Notes under the pieces: model-generated
What the model saw: only the letters and a program-made list of their open reading frames with translations
What the model was told of the DNA's origin: nothing
Database searches by the model: none
Made by a program: the position numbers and the translations under genes
Assembly (NCBI GenBank): GCA_012727825.1
Contig: JAAYGH010000109.1
Span: forward strand, 1 to 5,048
DNA from: Trueperella sp.
GTDB lineage: Bacteria; Actinomycetota; Actinomycetes; Actinomycetales; Actinomycetaceae
Length of the DNA: 5,048 bases
Direction: 5' to 3'
Shown: one piece after another, positions 1 through 5,048 of the stretch
How the letters are laid out: every line of letters begins with the position of its first letter
How positions within the stretch are numbered: position 1 is the first letter of the stretch

Positions 1-868
1 AGCCAATGTACGTCAGCCCGTCTGCGCGGAATCGGTCGATGGCCGTCATAATCAGTGCCGACGCGACGTGCTTGCCCCGCCATTCAGGAAGCACCACAAT
101 TTCTTCCACGTACCCCTCATCTAAAATCGGGGTGCCATCCGGGCCATCGACATCCGAAGAAAACCGTGAAGCGAGCAAGTAACCCGCTAGTCGCGGACGA
201 TCACCAAAGATGTCGACCGCAACGAAGCACAAATCTTCTTCCATGGCACAAATGTGTTCTTGCCATTCATCCGCATTCATCTTGGACCACGATGTAGAAG
301 CAGCGAGCACCTTGTTGTGTGCCTTGCGCGAATCCTTCATCCAATCCTCGGAGAGTTTAACGATCTGGATGTAGTTCGAGACCTCGTCGCTGGTGACCGC
401 CACGTCGAGATGACGCCGCATTTGTATGAACTGGGAACGCGGTGTAAATCCAAACTCCCGTGCGAGATCAACGAGGGCAATCTGCGAGCTTTCGACATAC
501 ATCTGGACGTCTGCTGAGTCGAGACCAGTTTCGTCTGCAACTTTACGGGCCGTAATAAGATGGCGCTCCAGGAGATCCTTTCCCAAGCCGTGATCTCGCC
601 ACTCGGGAGCCACTCCCCCAGATACGGTGATCGGCGCTTCACCTGCGTTATTTGCCAGCATACGTGCCAACCCGAACGCCACGAGAGATCCGGCCACCCA
701 CGCGCCTTGTGCCCGCCACACGTGTGAATCATTGAAATAGGATTCGACCTCGGATGCGGACGTACGAATTGACGCATTGTCGGCTGACTCGATCCGCAAG
801 ATGAGATCAAGAATTTCCGGCGCGTGTGTGGCGTTCAGTGGCTTCCACTGCCATTCTTCGATGTCCAT
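1..868 (-). CDS. Double-GNAT N-acetyltransferase, 3' end missing (runs off left edge)
   Basis: This minus-strand frame is open from an ATG at 868 to the window edge: 289 complete codons and no stop, so the C-terminus lies outside. The protein looks like two GNAT (acetyl-CoA-dependent N-acetyltransferase) domains in one chain. The first spans about residues 6-153, with the acetyl-CoA pyrophosphate loop at 86-100 (VAPEWRDHGLGKDLL; R91, G94, G96 fit Q/RxxGxG/A). The second starts near residue 165 and has beta4/loop/alpha3 at 256-277 (EEIVVLPEWRGKHVASALI). In the second loop H266 stands where the first glycine is usual. The start is fixed by a TAATG overlap with the upstream GNAT gene, which suggests translational coupling; I see no separate Shine-Dalgarno. 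It is a paralogue of that neighbour: HN at 184-185 and WQE at 202-204 have matching partners at identical spacing. The substrate is unknown. Small-molecule or protein acetylation are both possible. The fold call is firm; the role is not. Confidence 0.85.
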   Translation of the reverse strand, partial: MDIEEWQWKPLNATHAPEILDLILRIESADNASIRTSASEVESYFNDSHVWRAQGAWVAGSLVAFGLARMLANNAGEAPITVSGGVAPEWRDHGLGKDLLERHLITARKVADETGLDSADVQMYVESSQIALVDLAREFGFTPRSQFIQMRRHLDVAVTSDEVSNYIQIVKLSEDWMKDSRKAHNKVLAASTSWSKMNADEWQEHICAMEEDLCFVAVDIFGDRPRLAGYLLASRFSSDVDGPDGTPILDEGYVEEIVVLPEWRGKHVASALIMTAIDRFRADGLTYIG

Positions 869-870
869 TA
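866..870 (-). promoter_or_regulatory. TAATG stop/start overlap coupling the two GNAT genes
   Basis: The TAA stop of the upstream GNAT gene (870-868) shares its last A with the ATG of the downstream GNAT gene (868-866). The preceding bases on the minus strand (ttctttacacgatcgacatc) contain no good Shine-Dalgarno. The arrangement fits termination-reinitiation, so the two proteins are probably made from one message in linked amounts. The overlap is seen directly; coupling is inferred. Confidence 0.7.
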
Positions 871-1902
871 GATGTCGATCGTGTAAAGAATCTGAGAATC
901 GCCCTCGAAGAATCCGTGGGTTGTGAGAAATTCGGTGGCCGGTGGGTTCTCCGAGGTGATCGGCACACTTATCCGTTTAAAACCGTTATTGAGCGCAGAT
1001 TCGATGTTGGCGAGGATCAGGTCGGTGCCGTTGCCGTGGTGACGAAACCCGCGGTCAATCCCATAGAACGTGACGCGTAAGCACTCTCCATTGCGAGATC
1101 CAGAGGACAGTGCGTAGCCAACAAGATTTGAACCATCCGTCAATAATGTGGAGGTCGCCCGGTCAGAATCGACAAGGCGCTCCTGCCATTGTTCGGTGCT
1201 GAGCGGTTGGCGCCGCTCCATCACTATGGAGACCCGATTGTGCAGGCGTCGAACTTCCTCTGAGTCGCTCTCGTCGAGATGGAGCAAGGACATCCCTCGT
1301 TCTGCGAGCCGTTCCCGGGCGGCTGTGGCCATCGCTCGGTGGCTCTCGTTGAGGTCAAGATCCATGAATGTCCAGCGCCACTGCGGAGAAAAGCCGCCAG
1401 CAGCAAGGAGTCTGCGACGCCCCATGTTGTCTATGCGGACGCGGGATCGGATCGAGGCCGGAAGGTCGTGTCCCGCTTGCAACATGAGCTGCCGTGCACG
1501 CCCGTCCTGCCACTCGAGAAGGGCTCGTCCGATTCCGCGGCCTCGCCATTTCGGACGAGTGACGCCAAGAACGTCTGCTTGGATTTCCGTCAGTGGATTG
1601 GGGTTGAGGCTCACAAGCCCAATGGCTTGGAGGCGTCCTGATAAGTCCCAACCGACGAGCGCATCGACGTGCTCGTTTTCGCTCTGGTTTCCGTCAATTA
1701 AAGGCGTGACCGACTGAAGAATACGAACTTCATCAAAGATTTTGGGATCTGCGGACTCATCGAGCAGATCGCGCACAGACTCGAGATCATCAGGGCCAAG
1801 TGGTCGCCACGTGAGGCCAAGATGGGCGCTGGGAAGCGGGAGCTCGTTCGGAGCAGCTAGGCGCTGCCCCAGTGTCCGTCCCGTGAATTTTCCCGTGTGC
1901 AT
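868..1902 (-). CDS. Double-GNAT N-acetyltransferase
   Basis: From the ATG at 1902 this gives 344 aa with two GNAT domains. An N-terminal extension of about 28 residues is followed by domain 1 (about 30-184), whose acetyl-CoA loop is GVTRPKWRGRGIGRALL at 113-129 with R120, G123 and G125 in place. Domain 2 (about 205-344) has GIDRGFRHHGNGTDLIL at 281-297 with R287, G290 and G292, then N319...HGF (329-331), the usual end of the fold. Both loops therefore look able to bind acetyl-CoA. An in-frame TTG at 1920 would add six residues. I prefer the ATG because a -10-like TACACT ends 7 bases before it, as in leaderless actinobacterial messages, and neither start has a good Shine-Dalgarno. The two-domain layout resembles mycothiol synthase MshD, but I see no MshD-specific similarity and do not assign that function. 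The gene starts 41 bp after the parE stop and overlaps the next GNAT gene by one base. Substrate unknown. Confidence 0.88.
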   Translation of the reverse strand: MHTGKFTGRTLGQRLAAPNELPLPSAHLGLTWRPLGPDDLESVRDLLDESADPKIFDEVRILQSVTPLIDGNQSENEHVDALVGWDLSGRLQAIGLVSLNPNPLTEIQADVLGVTRPKWRGRGIGRALLEWQDGRARQLMLQAGHDLPASIRSRVRIDNMGRRRLLAAGGFSPQWRWTFMDLDLNESHRAMATAARERLAERGMSLLHLDESDSEEVRRLHNRVSIVMERRQPLSTEQWQERLVDSDRATSTLLTDGSNLVGYALSSGSRNGECLRVTFYGIDRGFRHHGNGTDLILANIESALNNGFKRISVPITSENPPATEFLTTHGFFEGDSQILYTIDI

Positions 1903-1909
1903 GGCTCTC

Positions 1910-1937
1910 AGTGTACCCAACCTAGGCCTAAAGTCAT
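1910..1937 (-). promoter_or_regulatory. Candidate promoter for a leaderless GNAT transcript
   Basis: On the minus strand ATGACT (1937-1932; 4 of 6 to TTGACA) is followed by a 16-bp spacer and TACACT (1915-1910; 4 of 6 to TATAAT, with the key T, A and final T). Seven bases later comes the A of the ATG at 1902, so a start there would give an mRNA with no leader. The element sits just after the parE stop. The match is moderate, so it could be chance, and read-through from parE is an alternative. Confidence 0.4.
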
Positions 1938-1943
1938 CGACCG

Positions 1944-4073
1944 CTAGGCGTCGATCTGCTCTCGAGAGATATCGTCCGCGCCTTCGATAATGAAATTCTT
2001 ACGAGGCGCAACCTCGGAGCCCATCAGGAGCTCAAAGGTCTCCTCCGCATACCGAAGAGCTTCCTCGTCCTCGAGCGAGATTCGCCTCAAGGTCCGATAC
2101 TTGGGATCCATTGTGGTTTCAGCGAGCTGATCAGCGTCCATTTCACCGAGACCCTTGTAACGTTGAATAGGTTCCTTGTAAGAGCGCCCCTGGCGCTCGA
2201 GCCGGTTCAAAATTTGGTGTAGATCCGCATCGGAATACGAATAGATGTATTCGCCCTTTCTCCTGCCCTTGCCCGTAGCCTCCACCCGGTGGAGCGGCGG
2301 CACAGCAGCGTAAACCTTGCCAGCCTCGACTAATGGGCGCATATACCGGAAGAAAAGAGTCAGCAGGAGCGTGCGGATGTGGGCTCCATCCACGTCTGCA
2401 TCGGTCATGAAAATGACCTTGCCGTACCGCGCTGCATCAACATCGAACGTGCGGCCCGAACCAGCTCCAACAACCTGGATAATGGATGAAACTTCCTGAT
2501 TCTTCAAAATATCCGCCGGCGAGGCTTTTTGGACGTTGAGAATCTTTCCTCGAATCGGAAGAAGCGCTTGGAATTCCGAATCGCGTGCGAGTTTGGCAGT
2601 GCCAAGAGCCGAGTCACCCTCGACAATAAAGAGCTCGGTCTGCTCGATGTCCTCGGAACGGCAGTCGGCCAGCTTTGCCGGCAGCGTCGAGGTCTCAAGA
2701 GCGTTCTTGCGGCGCGAAATTTCTTTCTGTGTGCGTGCCGCCACGAGGGCACGCATCTCCGCCACAATCTTTTCGAGCACTCGCTGGTTTTCCATGCGAG
2801 TATCACGCTTGGTCGACGTCAGTTCCTGGAGGAGTCCCTCCTCCACAACCTTGGCAACGATTCCACGAATCGGTGCCGTGCCAAGCACCTCCTTCGTCTG
2901 GCCCTCAAATTGCGGCTCCGGGAAGCGAACGGCGATAACTGCCGTCAGACCGGCGAGAATGTCATCCTTATCGATACGCGGATCGCGCGCAGTGACTTTC
3001 AACTGGCGAGAGCGTGAATCGATCTGAGCACGCACCGTTTTGACGAGCCCGGCTTCGAAGCCAACTAAGTGAGCGCCGCCCTTGGGCGTGGCAATAATGT
3101 TGACGAATGACTCTTCACGCGTGTCATAGCCATTGCCCCATCGCAGGGCGATGTCGACGTCGCAGCGCTTTTCCACCTCGCGAGGCTTCAAATGCCCTGA
3201 TTTCTTGTCGAGTTCCTGGATCGTTTCTAAGAACGTGCCGGAGCCGGTGATATGCATTGTGCGCGTGACGGGCGTATCAACGGCAAGATGGTCGACGAAA
3301 TCGACCACTCCGCCGTCGTACTTGAACTTTTCTTCGACTGGGCCATCTTCGCCGGGTGTGCCGGGCAGGCCACGTTCGTCACGAATGACGATCTCGAGGC
3401 CAGGAACAAGGAACGCCTTTTCGCGGGCTCGCTCGATGAGGTGAGGGTAATTAAACTCCGTGTCCTGCGGGAAAATTTCTGGATCGGCCCAATATCGCAC
3501 CGTCGTGCCCGTCGTTTTCTTGGCAACTTTGCCAGTCACCCGTAACTCTGACTGGGTTGTAAATGGCGTGAACGCGTTATCTGGGCTGCGAGTCTTAGCG
3601 TCTTTGAATACGCCGGGCGCACCGCGGTGGAACGACATTTCCCAGACCTTAGCGTCCCGGCGCACAGCCACATCGAGACGCTGGGAAAGGGCGTTGACCA
3701 CGGACGCACCCACGCCGTGCAGTCCGCCCGCGGAACCGTACATCGAGCCGTCGAACTTACCGCCAGCGTGCAGCTTGGTATACACAACCTCAACACCGGA
3801 TGCTCCAGTATGAGGCACCTCATCGACGGGGATGCCACGGCCATCGTCGGTCACCTCAACTGATCCGTCGGGAAACAGGGTCACCTCGATCTTGGTGGCA
3901 TGGCCTTCCGTCGCTTCGTCGACCGAGTTATCAATAATCTCCCACAAACAATGCATGAGGCCCCGCGAATCGGTGGAGCCGATGTACATTCCGGGACGCT
4001 TACGCACCGCCTCGAGACCCTCAAGAACCGAGAGATGGCGGGCAGTATATTCCTGCTTCTTAGTTGGTGGCAC
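1944..4073 (-). CDS. parE: DNA topoisomerase IV subunit B (ParE / GyrB2)
   Basis: A 709-aa ATPase and TOPRIM subunit of a type II topoisomerase, expected to pair with ParC as A2B2 and to remove links and supercoils from chromosomal DNA using ATP. The GHKL ATPase is intact: E45 and N49 in WEIIDN, DDGRG at 76-80, K106 in GGKFD, and GGLHGVG at 116-122. The transducer domain carries the QTK loop (392-394; K394). TOPRIM follows with EGDSA at 485-489 and DADVDG at 558-563 (the DxDxxD metal site), and RYKGLGEMD at 638-646. EGDSALG rather than EGDSAGG, together with the N-terminal stretch EYTARHLSVLEGLEAVRKRP, is what I recall of the actinobacterial second GyrB (ParE) rather than the gyrB of the dnaN-recF locus. 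Length is near the short-form norm; the long insert of enterobacterial GyrB is absent. The start is GTG and no Shine-Dalgarno precedes it, but a -10-like hexamer does. Residues matching E. coli R136 and T165 (R139, T190) are kept. No parC lies in the window. Confidence 0.95.
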   Translation of the reverse strand: MPPTKKQEYTARHLSVLEGLEAVRKRPGMYIGSTDSRGLMHCLWEIIDNSVDEATEGHATKIEVTLFPDGSVEVTDDGRGIPVDEVPHTGASGVEVVYTKLHAGGKFDGSMYGSAGGLHGVGASVVNALSQRLDVAVRRDAKVWEMSFHRGAPGVFKDAKTRSPDNAFTPFTTQSELRVTGKVAKKTTGTTVRYWADPEIFPQDTEFNYPHLIERAREKAFLVPGLEIVIRDERGLPGTPGEDGPVEEKFKYDGGVVDFVDHLAVDTPVTRTMHITGSGTFLETIQELDKKSGHLKPREVEKRCDVDIALRWGNGYDTREESFVNIIATPKGGAHLVGFEAGLVKTVRAQIDSRSRQLKVTARDPRIDKDDILAGLTAVIAVRFPEPQFEGQTKEVLGTAPIRGIVAKVVEEGLLQELTSTKRDTRMENQRVLEKIVAEMRALVAARTQKEISRRKNALETSTLPAKLADCRSEDIEQTELFIVEGDSALGTAKLARDSEFQALLPIRGKILNVQKASPADILKNQEVSSIIQVVGAGSGRTFDVDAARYGKVIFMTDADVDGAHIRTLLLTLFFRYMRPLVEAGKVYAAVPPLHRVEATGKGRRKGEYIYSYSDADLHQILNRLERQGRSYKEPIQRYKGLGEMDADQLAETTMDPKYRTLRRISLEDEEALRYAEETFELLMGSEVAPRKNFIIEGADDISREQIDA

Positions 4074-4106
4074 GCCAAAATCTTAACCTGATTCTCTGCC
4101 AAAATC
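4074..4106. repeat. 9-bp direct repeat upstream of parE
   Basis: Read on the minus strand, GATTTTGGC occurs at 4106-4098 and again at 4082-4074, 24 bases apart start to start; the second copy abuts the parE GTG. If transcription starts at the GTG, the copies cover about -33 to -25 and -9 to -1. A 9-bp repeat by chance in a 111-bp gap is a roughly 2 in 100 event by simple counting, so it is suggestive only. It could be a pair of binding sites or nothing. Confidence 0.4.
4080..4085 (-). promoter_or_regulatory. Candidate -10 for a leaderless parE transcript
   Basis: TAAGAT on the minus strand (4085-4080) matches TATAAT at 4 of 6 positions including the key T, A and final T, and is followed by six bases (tttggc) and then the GTG start. 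No Shine-Dalgarno precedes the GTG, which fits a leaderless message. I see no convincing -35. An alternative -10, TATCAT (4150-4145; 5 of 6), would give a leader of about 65 bases that still lacks a ribosome binding site. Confidence 0.35.
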
Positions 4107-4135
4107 GGTGAGGCCCAAGGCGGTGCCCACCACAG

Positions 4136-4155
4136 TGCCGTACGATGATACGGCA
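4136..4155. promoter_or_regulatory. Perfect inverted repeat, possible operator in the divergent promoter region
   Basis: TGCCGTA (4136-4142) and TACGGCA (4149-4155) form a perfect 7-bp inverted repeat around the 6-bp centre cgatga. It lies between the divergent parE and DUF364 genes, 29 bp before the latter. Two -10-like hexamers fall inside it: TACGAT on the plus strand (4141-4146) and TATCAT on the minus strand (4150-4145). A dimeric regulator bound here could block one or both promoters. It could also form a hairpin in the 5' leader of the DUF364 message. No known regulator's consensus is recognised. Confidence 0.45.
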
Positions 4156-4174
4156 GCAGACGAGCGATCCCACC

Positions 4175-4180
4175 AGGAGG
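4175..4180 (+). promoter_or_regulatory. Ribosome binding site of the DUF364 gene
   Basis: AGGAGG is a full Shine-Dalgarno core placed 4 bases (caac) before the ATG at 4185, slightly close but strong. It fixes this ATG as the start and contrasts with parE and the GNAT genes, none of which has a recognisable ribosome binding site. Confidence 0.8.
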
Positions 4181-4184
4181 CAAC

Positions 4185-4985
4185 ATGTCAGCGTGGAATT
4201 TTTATTCACCATTTCTCGACGCCGTTCCCGATATTCCCGTGAGCAGAGCTATCACACATCGAGTCGCTTTCGTTCAGAGTGATCACGGCGCTGGCATCGC
4301 GAGCATTCCAGGCGAGCATCAAGACGCAGATACGCATGAGCACCTCGCGGGCGCAAGCCTTCGCGAAGTTGCAAGCTTAGTGACGTCGTGGGATCCCGTT
4401 GAATCCGCCCTCGGTAGCGCTGCAATCAACAGTTATCTCAACGTTCCTGAACTTGTCTCGGCCTTTCCCACAGGTTCGATCTTCGCTGAAGCACGCCAGC
4501 TGTCTGCTGGGCGACGAACGGTCATGATCGGCCACTTCCGCGGCCAACTGGCGTGCTTCGCGGACGCGGACCTTACAATTCTTGAACGTCGACCACAGCC
4601 CGGTGATCTGCCCGATCAGGCATCCGAATATGTGCTGCCACAGGCGGAGGTCGTGGTCATGACCGGCATGACTTTCACAAACAAAACGCTCCCACGCTTA
4701 ATCGAGCTTTCGAAAGACGCCCTGACGATTCTGGTCGGTCCGTCCACGCCCTATCTTCCCGACGCATACCGAGATCTCGTGGACATCATCGCTCCAACGG
4801 TCGTCACCGACCCAGATCACGCCTATGAACTCATCGCGGACGGCAAGCGCATGCGCAGACTTCGACCTGCCTTGACTCAGTTCATCGCCGACCTACGCCC
4901 AGCCGGTACTCTGCCTGCTCTGAGCTGGCAACGTACCGGCCTTCCCGCCAGCCAATGCGCCCAACCGACGACGCGCGGACGCTGA
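4185..4985 (+). CDS. DUF4213/DUF364 domain protein (putative heavy-metal chelation family)
   Basis: A 266-aa protein with no signal peptide or membrane segment, so probably cytosolic. Residues 1 to about 90 fit the DUF4213 domain, ending in ALGSAAINSYLN (75-86), where the family has a conserved G-x-A-x-x-N pattern. Residues about 108-235 fit the Rossmann-like DUF364 domain: VMIGHF (113-118), ERRPQPGDLPD (134-144), TGMTFTNKTL (160-169) and VGPSTPYLPD (184-193), in the usual order. The last 25 or so residues are a polar, probably flexible tail. The family is called putative heavy-metal chelation in domain databases, and members often lie near metal or siderophore transport or cofactor genes, but no reaction is established to my knowledge and none is assigned here. 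Here it is divergent from parE, without visible metal-related partners; what follows on the right is outside the window. The start is set by AGGAGG. Family call from motif pattern, not a search. Confidence 0.8.
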   Translation: MSAWNFYSPFLDAVPDIPVSRAITHRVAFVQSDHGAGIASIPGEHQDADTHEHLAGASLREVASLVTSWDPVESALGSAAINSYLNVPELVSAFPTGSIFAEARQLSAGRRTVMIGHFRGQLACFADADLTILERRPQPGDLPDQASEYVLPQAEVVVMTGMTFTNKTLPRLIELSKDALTILVGPSTPYLPDAYRDLVDIIAPTVVTDPDHAYELIADGKRMRRLRPALTQFIADLRPAGTLPALSWQRTGLPASQCAQPTTRGR

Positions 4986-5048
4986 CGCACCGGGCCGTGC
5001 CACGTGCTTCTCGGGCACCGGTTCATGTGAAAACGCGGGGGCGAGTTC

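Noticed and set aside
337..810. 157-aa minus-strand ORF
   Set aside because: It lies in another frame of the same strand inside the partial GNAT gene, whose frame has clear acetyl-CoA loops; the 157-aa product has no recognisable motif.
1148..1717. 189-aa plus-strand ORF antisense to the GNAT gene
   Set aside because: Its composition, rich in Arg and Ser with no motif, is what an antisense reading of a GC-biased gene gives.
868..1902. Mycothiol synthase (MshD) as the identity of the GNAT gene
   Set aside because: Only the double-GNAT layout is shared; the sequence around both acetyl-CoA loops shows no MshD-specific similarity that I can recognise.
1921..1931. Short palindromes TAGGCCTA / CCTAGG after the parE stop
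   Set aside because: Too short to form a terminator or to claim an operator; the region is better explained as promoter spacer.
2529..3027. Two 162-163-aa plus-strand ORFs antisense to parE
   Set aside because: They are shadows of the conserved parE coding frame and have no independent start signal.
1944..4073. Primary gyrB
   Set aside because: EGDSALG and the N-terminal stretch fit the actinobacterial ParE form, and no dnaN, recF or gyrA neighbour is present.
3881..4186. 101-aa minus-strand ORF spanning the parE start
   Set aside because: Out of frame with parE, overlaps its N-terminus and starts on the opposite strand over the DUF364 ribosome binding site; no motif seen.
4990..5021. Possible terminator hairpin after the DUF364 gene (GTGCC 4997-5001 with GGCAC 5014-5018, flanked by CCGG on both sides)
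   Set aside because: The stem is short with a 12-base loop and imperfect extension, and no T-tract follows; too weak to call a terminator.

Overview
The window looks like chromosomal DNA from an actinobacterium, perhaps an Actinomycetaceae-type genus. The reasons are the moderately high GC content, a ParE/GyrB2 protein that closely follows the actinobacterial form, two tandem double-GNAT proteins of a kind common in actinobacteria, and start sites that suggest leaderless transcripts. The genus cannot be fixed from this sequence alone.

Layout. From the right end of the left block leftwards, three genes lie on the minus strand in the order parE (4073 to 1944), a double-GNAT acetyltransferase (1902 to 868), and a second double-GNAT gene (868 to beyond the left edge). 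The second GNAT gene has no stop codon in the window, so it is easy to miss, but its frame is open for 289 codons. The two acetyltransferase genes overlap by one base (TAATG) and their proteins are recognisable paralogues. To the right, after a 111-bp divergent intergenic region, one plus-strand gene (4185 to 4985) encodes a DUF4213/DUF364 protein of uncertain function. The last 63 bases hold no gene I can support.

How the parts relate. parE encodes the ATPase/TOPRIM subunit of a second type II topoisomerase (topoisomerase IV); no partner parC is in the window. The GNAT pair follows it on the same strand after 41 bp. A promoter-like sequence places a possible transcription start exactly on the first GNAT ATG, so the pair may have its own leaderless promoter as well as read-through from parE. 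The parE/DUF364 intergenic region carries a perfect 7-bp inverted repeat (TGCCGTA-N6-TACGGCA), a 9-bp direct repeat, a -10-like hexamer next to the parE GTG, and a strong Shine-Dalgarno for the DUF364 gene.

Most of the window is ordinary housekeeping DNA. I see no mobile element, CRISPR array, RNA gene or clear sign of horizontal transfer. The points most worth a second look are the tandem double-GNAT pair of unknown substrate, the DUF364 gene facing parE, and the repeat structure between them.
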